Below are positions 1 through 10,901 of a stretch of 11,863 bases of DNA, in pieces (positions within the stretch are counted from its first letter, which is position 1; each line of letters opens with the position of its first letter). The stretch is taken from positions 1-11,863 of the forward strand of contig JADGJL010000933.1 of assembly GCA_027600665.1 (NCBI GenBank), read 5' to 3'. Origin of the DNA: Irineochytrium annulatum (taxonomy: Eukaryota; Chytridiomycota; Chytridiomycetes; Chytridiales; Chytridiaceae). The position numbers and the translations under genes are program-made. Under the pieces are notes generated by a model. That model saw nothing but the letters and a program-made list of their open reading frames with translations, was not told where the DNA came from and searched no databases.

Positions 1-260
1 ATCCCCTCCCCTCCGGCTCCACCCTCGATCCCCTCCGTCGCCATCGGCAACATCCCCTCGGTCGCCGTTGCGAGGGCCTCGCCCAGCGCCGACGTGATGG
101 TCTCCAGAACGGCCGTCGTTGTGCTGACGGTGGCAGTGACGACGGACGAGGGACGCAGTGAGGTGCTGGTGGGCACGAGGGAGGAGGCCCGGCGAGAGGT
201 TGTGGTCACGGCCTGCCTCGCGGCCAAGAGGACTTGGGCGACAGCATCGACGGCGGGCAT
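1..260 (-). CDS. Unidentified Ser/Thr/Ala-rich protein, 5' part only
   Basis: A minus-strand reading frame opens at an ATG (bases 258-260) and stays open for 86 codons to the window edge, so only the N-terminus is present. It begins MPAVDAVAQVLLAARQAVTT and continues as a Ser/Thr/Ala/Val-rich stretch, then a Gly/Glu-rich stretch. Third codon positions are overwhelmingly G or C, as in the confirmed genes of this window, and the 60 bases before the ATG are pyrimidine-rich, as in fungal 5' leaders. There is no clear signal peptide, no recognisable domain and no membrane segment in the visible part. It is divergent to the solute-binding-like gene at 694, so the two would share the intervening region as promoter. 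I do not recognise a family. The main alternative is a chance open frame in GC-rich DNA. Confidence 0.45.
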   Translation of the reverse strand, partial: MPAVDAVAQVLLAARQAVTTTSRRASSLVPTSTSLRPSSVVTATVSTTTAVLETITSALGEALATATEGMLPMATEGIEGGAGGEG

Positions 261-693
261 GCTGCAGTGGTGAGAATGGAGTGCAGTGAGGAAATGGGCA
301 AAGGCGCCGCGGCTTGTTTGTGGCACCCTGGGAGATGGCGCCCAAACTGCCAAACCGCCAAACGCTTTACTTTCTCCGTTCTTTCGATCAACGCTCTCGT
401 CAATGTCGACCTCTCCGTCGACACCTCCCTCCGTCCTCGACTGGACGGCGAGCCGCTCTGCTTCCTTTTCTTCTTTGTTGAGACGGATGGGGACGAGCTG
501 GGTTCTGCTCGTCAGTGGAACGTTCGTTGGTAGGCATGTGGATGCATCGACGCGGGGTGGTGGTCGAGCATGGACGGAGTGATCTCAAGCGCATGCGTTC
601 AGCCTGTGTCCGTGGTGAAATGGGTTGTGTTCCAAAAACACGCGTTGTGCTCTGAAGAGGGCTGCGTGCTGGCATTTCGCGGAGTTGCCCGTC
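261..693. promoter_or_regulatory. Divergent intergenic region, possibly with a missing first exon of the plus gene
   Basis: About 430 bp lie between the minus-strand start at 260 and the first supportable plus-strand exon at 694. By position this is the bidirectional promoter region; I see no firm TATA box or known operator. It may also hold the plus gene's true first exon. An ATG at 487 (or in frame at 403) leads into MGTSWVLL, followed at 511 by GTCAGT, a fair splice donor. An AG at 683-684 in phase 0 would join this to LPVMAAPLSN. That model would supply a hydrophobic leader, but it is speculative. Confidence 0.3.
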
Positions 694-2453
694 ATGGCCG
701 CCCCGCTCTCCAACCTGATGAACGGCGCCTGCGTGACCGCGTACGATGCCACGGTCGACGTGAGTTGCTCGCTTCTCGACGAGCTTTTCGGGATGCTCAC
801 ACTGCAATAGTACTTCCCTGCGAAGGTCCGACAGGCCGACAGCACCTCAATGATGCTGTACACCTACCACAACTCCTACAAGGTCCTGAACGACACGCTT
901 AACAACCAGGTCATCGTCGCGTACCAGTGCGGCACCCCAAAGCCCTCAGGCCTGAGCTTTACGCCCAACGTCACGATCGAGGTCCCTGCCAAGGACGTCA
1001 CCATTGCGGACATGACCTCGGTCACTTACCTCGAGCTCCTCGGTCAAAGGCAGGCGATTAAGTACACCACAGATGTCGTTACTTTCGGTATCGCACCCGT
1101 TTCGTGCTTGCTTACTCTGTTAATTTTTACAGGGCGTCGCGGGCTACATCGTCTCACCTTGTATTCAGGCCGAGATTGCTGCTAACTTGACGACCGCGCC
1201 GCAGGACGTCTCGGCGCTCACGCTCGATAAGCAGCTCGCCCTATTGAACTCGACCTCGGTCACTTTCTCTTACCCGGGCGGCAATGCGACCAAGGCGAAC
1301 AACTCGGTCGTGTTCACAGTTACGTCCGACAATGCCAGCTTTCACGTGAGTACTCAATCGCGATGTCTCTGACCTAAGCTGACCTTTTGCTCATCAACAG
1401 CACTCCGAGTACCTTCATTTCATTGGCTTCTTCTTCAACGAGGAGGAGAACGCCAACAACTTGACCGCAATTATTGCCCAGAACTACCAGTGCCTCGCCT
1501 CCGAAGCCCAGACCGTCGGCTCCAAGCTTCCCGCCGTCCAGGTCGCCACCATCTCCTACTCGGCCCCTTCCTCCTTCAACGGCAATACCGCCTCCTACTC
1601 GTACCAGATCCCCCTCGGCAACTACTCGGACGCCGGCGGCGTCCCCGTGGCCCCGCCGGCCGACGCCAAGGCCACTAAGACCGCCAAAGGCGTCACCTAC
1701 ACCCTGACGTCCCAGTCCGCCCTCCTATCCCTCATCGCCGACGCCGACATCATCCTCGACATGACGTTCGCCGACACGGGCAACATCACCTCCTTCTACT
1801 CCTCTTTCGGCCTCTCGGACTCGGATGCGTCCAAGTACAAGTTTATCCACAACAAGCAGGTTTGGTCGTTCGACCGCCGAGTCTCATCCCAGGGCGCCAC
1901 CGAGTCCTTCGAGGCCGCCATCCCCGAGGAACATGTCGTCCTTGCCGACTACATTGCCATGATTCAGCCCAACGCCCTTCCCAAGTCAGATTACACACCG
2001 ACCTTCTGGAGGAACGTTTACACCGATCCGACCGAGTCAATCATAGCAGCCACTTGCTCGGACCCCAAGGCCCCGCTCCCGCTCCCGACCGTCGCGTGCG
2101 CGGGTTTAGCTGCCACCACGTCGTCCACCGGCACTGCGTCTTCCCCTACCGCCGCTGCGGCCCCCACTGCGCCAAATTCCATACCGACGTGGGCCATTGC
2201 GCTGGGCGCCCTGGGTAGCATCCTCCTCGTTGCCGTCGCAGCCATTGGAGTCGCTCAATGCTTCGTCATCCGCAACCGAGGCCTGGCTCGCCGCGGCCGC
2301 ATGGTCGCACCCCCGACGACTAGTTCGCAGCGCGACCCCGACGGACCGTTCGCGCCTCCTACGTCTGCCTTTGCGACCAACGCTGCGCCGCTTCCCGCGT
2401 ATGAGAAACCGCTGGCCGAGTTGGCGAAGGAGCCTTGGCCTGCGCAGGCCTAA
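694..2453 (+). CDS. TroA/FepB-like solute-binding ectodomain protein with one transmembrane helix
   Basis: Exons are 694-759, 811 to about 1074, 1133-1345 and 1401-2453, giving about 531 residues. The sequence follows bacterial ABC solute-binding proteins of the siderophore/haem type (Peripla_BP_2, TroA-like fold) throughout. NGACV...VDYFPAKV is followed by YHNSYKVL, AYQCGTPKPS, a VSPCIQAEIAAN segment, EYLHFIGFFFNEEENAN (the helix that usually reads E-W-I-K-F-x-A-x-F-F-N) and VWSFDRRV...VLADYIAMIQP near the end. About ten N-glycosylation sequons place this domain outside the cell or in the lumen. A helix at roughly residues 445-471 is followed by RNRGLARRGR, giving type I topology with a Pro-rich tail containing PLPAYEK. 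No ABC permease or ATPase is adjacent. From this start no signal peptide is visible, so an upstream exon is likely missing. The second intron's donor is not standard: phase 0 requires GTCGTT at 1075 or GTTACT at 1078, joined to the AG at 1132. Ligand and role are unknown; iron-chelate binding would be a guess from the family. Confidence 0.8.
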
Positions 2454-2461
2454 CCCGGGAG

Positions 2462-2639
2462 CTCGATGATGAAGGATGGAGTGTTCGAGACGGTTCGTGG
2501 CCCTACCGCCGCGGCGTCTATGATGACGGCGACATCGATCACGGCGCCGCCATCGTATAGGGCCGTGGCCGACATACTGCCGCCACGCCGGGCTGCCTCC
2601 CTGGCGACAGCGTTCGTCGAACCTACCCCGCCTGAGTAG
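2462..2639 (+). other. Possible alternative last exon of the solute-binding-like gene
   Basis: The frame of the gene continues past its TAA (2451-2453) without another stop to TAG at 2637-2639. A candidate intron 2399-2461 starts GTATGA, contains CTAAC exactly over the stop, and ends GGGAG. It joins phase 2 to phase 2. Splicing would replace the last 17 residues (YEKPL...PAQA) by 58 residues containing APPSYRAV, a PPxY-like motif, and an Arg pair. The removed segment itself looks coding (GC-rich third positions), so the unspliced form may be the main one and this stretch may be 3' UTR. Confidence 0.35.
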
Positions 2640-4004
2640 TGGGATTTTCAGACTCTCTACACCGAAGCGAGTCACGGTCGCAATTCATGCATTTTTCTAT
2701 CTACAATCTGAATTTAACTTTTTCATGCGATCGACTGCTATTTTTTCCCGACCCATTTGCCGAGAAATATTTCGCCAATATACACATCTGACCTAGCGAC
2801 GTAATTTCAAAAACGTAGTCAGAGCAGCTTACGACATCACCTAACGCGTTGGCGATGGCTCTACACCAATATAGTGCTTAAAAGAAGATGCGGCCATGCT
2901 CAGGACGCTCATTGCACAAAGGTGCGTCCTCCTGTGCACGAACGTTGGGGCCTTGCACGAAGACGACATCCCAGCCAGTTAACCTTGCACACCTATGTTT
3001 GGAGGGGACGAACAATATGGCCATCACCTGTGATCGTGTATCCAAGTGTGATAGCGATTGACCTACAACCGAACGCAGGGGGGACGGTGGTTGAACAGGC
3101 AGGCAAACTGAATATTACGGCGCGCAAGGGATTGCCGGCCCGCTCATGGCGCAAACTAAAGGCAGCTTTGCACAGACAAGGATTCAACTGGCGGCAACGG
3201 CAACCCAGGCCTCGAATCATCGAGGCGGATTGCAATAGTCGTCTCTGTTCGGACGTCCCTGGCCGACCCTAGCAAAACCATGAGCAACCTCCTGTGCTTG
3301 AGCAGCACACAGTTGGGCCGAGTCAGTCCTGGTTCACAGATTAGCAAGCAGGGTTGGCGAAGGTTGTAGACTCTGTAACACTCGCCCCGGGGAGCTGAAT
3401 GTCCTCGAAGCAGCGGAGACCGTAGCGACTGCTCTTGTATAACTGCTCTCGCTATTTCACTCTGGTGATAACCGGAGCTGAACGTGCTCCAGCCAGTTGC
3501 AACTATGTTTTGCATATGGTCCCATCGCTCAGCCTTCCAGATATCAAGCCTCTTACCCGAGCGCATTAAGGGAGTAGGCAGCGCTCATCATAGCAGGGAT
3601 AAGAATAGTAAATCATCAAAGATATCTTCTTCAGTCGTCTCCTTCACATCATCGCCAATGCTCCTGAATTTTCTACTGGCAGCAGCTGGCTGGTCTCACG
3701 GCCGCGACTCCTAGCTCGACAGCGGCTGGCCCGACGGACGAATCAGGAGCGCCGTGGCCGGCAGCTCCCGTTCAGGGGTTGGGCTCTGTAACTGCCGCGA
3801 AGCTCTGTAGGGGATGGCTGGGCTGGGCAGGGGGGACAGCTGGGCGATGCTTGCATCCAAGAAATGGTAAGAGTAAATGTCATAAAATCGACCCTTCAAC
3901 TAAGAAAAGCATTCACATGATTTAATCGGGTAAGTTTTGCTTGAAGGAATAGGATGTAATGTGTAGGAGGAACGGGCGCTTCTTGTGGTCCGGTATCAAC
4001 AAAA
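2640..4004. other. Intergenic region between convergent genes, no supportable gene
   Basis: This stretch carries the 3' ends of the solute-binding-like gene and of RPT1. Base composition falls to a more balanced level and becomes AT-rich around 2680-2830 and 3880-4020, as expected for 3' UTR and spacer. Two overlapping open frames of about 130 codons exist near 2874-3272 (plus) and 3156-3566 (minus), but neither has recognisable motifs or the GC-rich third positions of the real genes. A short perfect hairpin, CCTCGA-ATCA-TCGAGG, lies near 3211-3226. I see no tRNA, transposon or other structured element. Confidence 0.55.
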
Positions 4005-6155
<2,151 letters not shown>

Positions 6156-6868
6156 GGTTGATGTGGATGGTCACCCACGGAGTTTGACGAATAATGATTG
6201 CGCGTCCACGGTACGCCCCCACAAGGAAGTTACAGAAGCGCTTTCTTGCGCTGGTTGCTGGATGCTGGAGGCGTGGGCCCCTCCACCCGAATTGCCGAGG
6301 TGCAGCAGTTAGTGCCGGATCCGCTTTGGCGCACCAGAGGATAATTACTGGCAGTGTGTGGGTAGGCAGCGCATGCGCTTTGGCAGCGCGAAGCGGCGTG
6401 TTTGGGGGGGTTCGACCTCGCTCGACAAGGCCTGAACGCGATACCGGTGGAGAAGCGGGCTGGGGGATTATGGTGCTTCAATACCGTCTGGAGCTCTATG
6501 CCCGTTTGTCGTACGTGCACATGTAGTGGAGACCGGCGCCTCAGCCTTGTTGGCACTATTTACATGTGGACGGCCGAAGGGGAGCGCGCTTTAGCGGCAA
6601 TTTTAGAGCTCCGTCGCGAGTCACCCTCCTCAATAAGCATGGTTGGGTCCGCGTCGCCTTGCGAAAATGTCGCGTGGCGTGGGCAACAGAGGAGGGAGGA
6701 ACGGACGATGCGGGATGGGTTGTTGACGATGAGCCTAAGCGGTTATTCAAGCTATTATGACGGTTGGTGGCGCTCGCAGGGGCATTTCTAGCCGGCCCGC
6801 CATCTCCTTTGGATATGACATCCTTGAACAGTAATGATTAAAATTAAATAATTTCGGAACGTTCGTAC
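6156..6868. other. RPT1 upstream region, no gene seen
   Basis: This is the 5' leader and promoter region of RPT1 by position. Several open frames of 60-130 codons cross it on both strands, but none shows family motifs, splice structure or consistent codon bias. I searched by eye for the yeast proteasome element GGTGGCAAA and did not find it; the nearest is GGTGGCGCT on the plus strand near 6765. No RNA gene is visible. Confidence 0.5.
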
Positions 6869-6874
6869 TTTATT
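6869..6874 (-). terminator. Candidate polyadenylation signal of CCT6
   Basis: AATAAA on the minus strand lies about 140 bases downstream of the CCT6 stop codon, in an AT-rich tract (about 6830-7010) that contrasts with the GC-rich surroundings. Position and sequence fit a fungal 3' end signal. Fungal signals are loose, so this is suggestive only. Confidence 0.45.
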
Positions 6875-7013
6875 CTTTCGACAGAAATTATTTGCAGATA
6901 ACAGCACATCTACATTCATACCTATATCTCATTATTACACTAAATGTTTTCCAATTACACAGCACACATTTGACATTGATAAGAGATGCACAAAAAGAAC
7001 AGATGGAGAATGA

Positions 7014-9310
7014 CTACTGCTCTTGCATAGCCCCGCCCGATTTCAAACTGGAACGTCCCGCCTACAAAGAAAGCCAATTAGTACTTTGGCAGCGAACCAT
7101 GCGCAACACGATGCTTACCCGCATCATCTCGTCCACCAAAAGCAGGTTGCTCGCAATCACAGAGCTAAAAATACAGTTAGATGTGGCACAAGGAAGGCCG
7201 AACATCGACAACGTACCAAGAGTGCAGCAAGTGACGGTGAACTCGGTAGTTGTCCCAAATGCCCTCCGTGACAGGGTCTAACGGGTCACCCGTCTTCAAA
7301 TCAATGCCGACGACGTGTCCGTCCGCGTACTCCTCCTAGAGAAACCGCCGTTAGATACTTTAAGGACAACTCTCAAAGTCATCCCTCCCACCTGAAGAGC
7401 CACAATAACATCTTGCGCATCAAACCCGCCATTCTGCGCCAAAACCTTCGGTACGATCAACAATGCGTCCGCAAAAGCCTGCACGCCCATCTTCGGCCGT
7501 CCCTTAACAGTTTCCTTGAACTTCATCAAATGGCTCGCACACGCAACATTGAACGCTCCGGCCCCGGGTACGACAAACGCGTCCTCGATGGTGTTCTTCA
7601 CGGCCCTCAACCCATCACGGATGGCGTCGGTGATCTGATTTATAGTGTGGGCGTTCGGTCCAGTGACGAGGATAGTGACGGAGCGGGCCGAGGTGGAGAC
7701 GTTTTCAATGAAGGTGAACTTCTCCTCGCCAAGAACGTGCTCGTAAACGAGACCGGCGTGGCCGAGGATGGAAGGGTTGAGGTCGTCCACCGAGTTTTGA
7801 GCAACGCCGCCGCAGCAGAGCTGGAGCCTGTTACGTTGCACATTAATATTTAACGATTTCAATAAGTCGACGCCGTACCGCTCCATATTCCTCCTCTTTG
7901 CCCTCCTAAGCGCCAGGATTCCATGTTTAGCCAACACGTCCAATGAAAGCGGATCGATGCCCTTTTGGTTCAAGATGATAAAGCCCTTCTTCCCGTCGGC
8001 GCAGACCGTATTCTTGAGGTCGACGATCTTAGCAAGTCGGGCGTCCACGAACCGCCGCTCGGATTCCACGAGCTTCTCCCTCTGCTCGGCGGACGAATAG
8101 AAGAACCCGGAGTTGATCTCGCTTTCGGCGGAAAAGAAATTAGTGAATAATCGGAGTTAATCAGTGATGAAGGGTGGGGTATAGGAGGGGTGCGGGGTAT
8201 AGTAGGTGCCGGGAGTAGTGGAAAAAAGTATAGGGGATCCACCGCGTAAAAGTTAGCTGCTCGTACCCTACTTCAACTAGTACACTACCTACTCTACTTA
8301 GAATATATCCCTACTCCCGCCCCTTCGCGCTCGCAGCACGCAGTTGGCATACCTCCACCTCTCTCACTCTTCTCACCTCTTCTCATACTCCAACGAAACA
8401 TTCAACGTCAGCACAAACGCATCCTCCACCTTCTTCGGCATATCCGGATGCCTCGCCCCATGGTCCATCACCAACCCCTTCACGAGCCGGGTATCCGTGT
8501 CACTCCGATGCTGCATCCTCATGATCTCAACCATGTGCAAATCAATGGGCTCGCCCTCGGTGCGGATCGCGAGAACGGCGTCCACGACGGCCTCGGTAAT
8601 CGTATCAGCCAACTCCGTTCGGACCTTAGTGCGGAGCGACGTGCGCGCGACATTAAGGAGGAGCTCGCGGTCCATCTCACGCTTGACCTTGAAGGTTTCT
8701 AGGAACTATATCCGAACGCAATATTTAACCACTTAAAGTCGCATTCGCATCAATAAAAGTTTACATACCGAAAGGGCCTCCTTCTTCGCGATTTCAAACC
8801 CCTCCGTCACGACCCTCGGGTGCAGACCCTCCGAGATGAACCGCTCAGCTTGCTTTAACAGCTCCCCGATGAGGAGCACGTTGGAGGTCGTGCCGTCCCC
8901 TGTAATCTCATCCTGCGCCGTCGCGGCCCTTGCGACCATAGACGCCGTGGGATTTTGGATTTGCTTTTTTGTTTAATTTGTGTGTCAGTGTATGCATTTG
9001 AACCATCTCAAAGTCATTTCCCATAAACGTATAAAGAACGTACCATCTCGTTCAACAAAACCTTCCCATCCTTTGTCAACTTCAGCTCCCCGCTTCCACT
9101 GACAAGCATTTTGATGGTACCCTTAGGGCCCAGGTTTGTCTTTACGACCTCTTGCAAACCAAGCGCGCCGTTGATGTTGAGCTGGAGGGCCTGGCCGCGA
9201 CGGGCGACCTCAGCTTTGGGGTTCGCGAGCTGGACGGCGGAGGAGGCCCTAGGGAGAGGATGGGGCGTTCAGAAGGGGAAAGGAAGGTTAAGGATGCGTG
9301 CAGCTTACAT
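7014..9310 (-). CDS. CCT6: T-complex protein 1 subunit zeta (CCT6) of the TRiC/CCT chaperonin
   Basis: CCT6 is one of eight subunits of the cytosolic group II chaperonin ring that folds actin, tubulin and WD40 proteins with ATP. Exons on the minus strand are 9310-9309, 9248-9044, 8963-8769, 8705-8377, 8121-7879, 7827-7392, 7335-7217, 7164-7119 and 7061-7014. They sum to 540 residues (human 531, yeast 546). Motifs in order are [21 protein letters not shown] at 39-45, the ATP-site GDGTTSN at 91-97 with catalytic-site Asp92, [75 protein letters not shown] at 396-403, VVPGAGA at 410-416, [27 protein letters not shown] at 480-487 and [11 protein letters not shown]. Equatorial, intermediate and apical regions are all complete. 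The start codon is split AT|G by a 60-nt intron. One acceptor (8964) is AAG rather than CAG or TAG. The identity as zeta is clear, and every internal junction keeps frame. Confidence 0.96.
7828..7878 (-). other. 51-nt stop-free CCT6 intron
   Basis: GTACGG...AACAG interrupts the Arg codon of [13 protein letters not shown] (CG|G). The intron is exactly 17 codons long and contains no in-frame stop, so unspliced mRNA would encode an insertion beginning [10 protein letters not shown]. Known zeta subunits run directly from NMER into the LxLxxGG segment, which shows the insertion is not part of the usual protein. Confidence 0.85.
8122..8376 (-). other. Unusually long (255 nt) CCT6 intron
   Basis: The donor is GTGAGA after EYEK and the acceptor is CGAAAG before the Ser-Glu-Ile-Asn segment. 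Other CCT6 introns are 51-80 nt. On the plus strand it contains GGGGTATAG at about 8177 and again at about 8194, plus a related GTATAGGGG near 8229. No coding exon is apparent inside. The length could reflect an embedded regulatory element or simple expansion. Confidence 0.8.
9249..9308 (-). other. CCT6 first intron splitting the start codon AT|G
   Basis: The donor GTAAGC follows CATCAT and the acceptor CCCTAG precedes G-GCC-TCC-TCC. Unspliced, the start would read ATG TAA, an immediate stop. Only splicing yields Met-Ala-Ser-Ser-Ala followed by the conserved ANPKAEV segment. Both splice sites are strong. Confidence 0.85.
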
Positions 9311-9547
9311 GATGCTGGAGCTCAGCGAGGTTTGGTGAAAAGACGAGCGAGAATGAAACGAATTAGTTCAAGTCGCTCCAAGTTCCCCTTCGTCGTCGTC
9401 GCTGCCGACGCGGGCCCATCGTGGCCCGACGATCTATGTTGGCCCGCCAACCCTCGGGCTATTTGAAGCAGAGCGGGGTGCTATAGGCTGCGAGACTTCA
9501 CGACCCTGGAACGTCCACCCGTCGAGCAGGGTGCGGAATATTGGAAT
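9311..9547. promoter_or_regulatory. CCT6 proximal upstream region
   Basis: By position this holds the CCT6 leader and core promoter. No convincing heat-shock element (alternating GAA/TTC with 2-nt spacing) was found by eye. GGAACGTCCACCCG at 9508-9521 with GAATATT at 9536-9542 recurs, slightly altered, at 10130-10153, linking its left part to the repeats further right. Confidence 0.4.
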
Positions 9548-9688
9548 AACAAGACACACATGCAGACACAGCTCGAAAATGAGCAAACATGGTGTGGACA
9601 TGCCAGAGAGAACATAGGCATTGTGCGGTCCTTGCATGCCCACCATGTTGTTTATGTTCCAGCTGGATCTGCATGTGGGTCCTTACCA
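9548..9688. repeat. Imperfect inverted repeat (foldback), about 60-bp arms
   Basis: The left arm (about 9548-9608) and the reverse complement of the right arm (about 9628-9688) align along their length. The shared blocks, in order, are CACATGCAGA, CAGCT, CATGGTG and CATGC, separated by matched spacers with only one- or two-base bulges. The loop is about 20 nt. This is far longer than a chance hairpin. It has no coding capacity and lies 240-380 bases upstream of the CCT6 start. It could be a small foldback transposon relic or a hairpin RNA source; the sequence does not decide between these. Confidence 0.7.
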
Positions 9689-9755
9689 ATTCCCTCTCAA
9701 ACTGACTACCACCCCGTCTTCCGCTGCTAGAACTGCCTCCTCGTAAGTTGAATAA

Positions 9756-10080
9756 TTCGACCGACCAATCGTGTGAGCGGTGGTCGACGACCACCCACGA
9801 CAATATTTGCGATTGATAGCGGGTGTGCTCGCAGGAATTTGTTCCTCCTAAGGGGTTCAGCGACCATGCCCGTCGTGCTGGGCATTTGCAAACTGCTCTT
9901 GCCAGTGCTACGGTGTGAGGGCTTTCGCAAACAGAGCCCGCTTGCGTCGTACGTGCTGGTGTCAGAGGCCTCAACGGATGCGTTGGCCGCTGCATGCGGG
10001 ATTTCTTTGGCGTTTTTTGATTGCGATTACGATTGCGCTCCGTCGATCTGTCGTCACTCCGGGGCCTTATATGCGATGAC
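9756..10080 (+). repeat. Diverged repeat unit, copy A
   Basis: It is paired with 10156-10462. Five words recur in the same order: TTCGACCGACCAA (9756), GTGCTACGG (9905), GAGCCCGCTTGC (9934), GGATTTCTTTGG (9999) and GGCCTTAT (10063). Offsets to copy B are 400, 385, 385, 384 and 383, so the copies are colinear with one net 15-base gap. No gene is carried. It looks like an old tandem-type duplication or a degraded mobile element. Confidence 0.65.
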
Positions 10081-10155
10081 AAGTCGCTTCGGAAGCGCGA
10101 CTATTAGCATCCGCTGGCGCTGTAACCTTGAACCGTCCACCCGCGGGAATATTCT

Positions 10156-10462
10156 TTCGACCGACCAAATCGACGTCCCCAAAAGGCGTGCGTGGTGATG
10201 GACGTCCCCCCTGCAGCGAGTTAGTTAGAGTGGGCTAGGTATAGCAATTTGCTCTGGCGGCCGCTAGGCTCTTGAAGGTTTTCTTTCCGGTACTACGGCA
10301 TGGCGATCTCCACATAGGGAGCCCGCTTGCATAGTTCACCCCGGAAGGATGTGTCTACAGGAAGAGTTGAATGGTGTGTGCTGGATTTCGTTGGGTTCTT
10401 CGCCGCGATTGCAATCCTGATTCAGGGGAGAAGCGACGTCGGATTGGCCTTTTGGCATGCCC
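10156..10462 (+). repeat. Diverged repeat unit, copy B
   Basis: This is the second copy, with TTCGACCGACCAA (10156), GTACTACGG (10290), GAGCCCGCTTGC (10319), GGATTTCGTTGG (10383) and GGCCTTTT (10446). Sequence between these words is strongly diverged, so the duplication is old. I looked for a third copy about 385 bp to either side and found none that is clear. Confidence 0.65.
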
Positions 10463-10901
10463 TCAGTTTTGCAAGGTCTCTAGGTAATCGTGAGGTCCTT
10501 TGGAGGAGCTTTCTTACATCGTAAGCTGCGTCGAATGAGAGCGTCGGTGCGGTACGATGCTCCTGAAGCCCGCAAGGACGCTTGGCGGAACAACGACGAC
10601 TCTGCAAAAGCGTGGTTAAAGAACACGGAGACGTCGCGTTGATTGGGTCTAACCTTACTGATTACACTATTCGGAAGTCTAATATTCTCTCTGGCCGTAG
10701 CCGAGCTGTTGACTCCGTGTCTGAATCATTGACTGATCATGTGAATATGTGATTGAACATGTAGTTGCGCTGTCTGCAAATCAGGTCCCTCCCGGACTAT
10801 AATAACAATGATGGCTGCCCTCATCGCCCGTGAATGCTTATAATTGCTAGGCGCCTGTATTCCCTCTGCCCGTTCCCTCCTCGTCTCCATCTACTTGCTT
10901 C
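10463..10901. other. Gene-free stretch
   Basis: There are no supportable genes here. ACACGGAG near 10623 and CTCCGTGT near 10713 form 8-bp inverted arms about 80 bases apart, which may be chance. The segment 10720-10850 is AT-richer than its surroundings. Confidence 0.5.

Noticed and set aside
3211..3226. Short hairpin CCTCGA-ATCA-TCGAGG as a possible terminator or tRNA arm
   Set aside because: Only six base pairs, no T-tract and no tRNA arms around it; expected by chance at this window length.
2874..3566. Overlapping open frames of about 130 codons on both strands between the convergent genes
   Set aside because: No family motifs, no splice structure, weak third-position bias; they look like chance frames in spacer DNA.
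6755..6775. Proteasome-associated control element upstream of RPT1
   Set aside because: Only GGTGGC of the nine-base yeast element is present, and far from the start; not convincing.
6194..6791. Several open frames of 60-130 codons on both strands upstream of RPT1
   Set aside because: They overlap each other in conflicting frames, show no motifs and sit where a promoter is expected.
7413..7853. Long plus-strand open frame of 146 codons
   Set aside because: Antisense shadow of the CCT6 exon 7392-7827, whose minus-strand translation matches the zeta subunit throughout.
9498..10198. Open frames of 141 (plus) and 194 (minus) codons over the repeats
   Set aside because: They run across the foldback and repeat units without coding bias or motifs.
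10786..10820. Possible tRNA T-arm around GGTCCCTCCCGGAC
   Set aside because: No anticodon arm, acceptor stem or TTC-loop consensus could be fitted.
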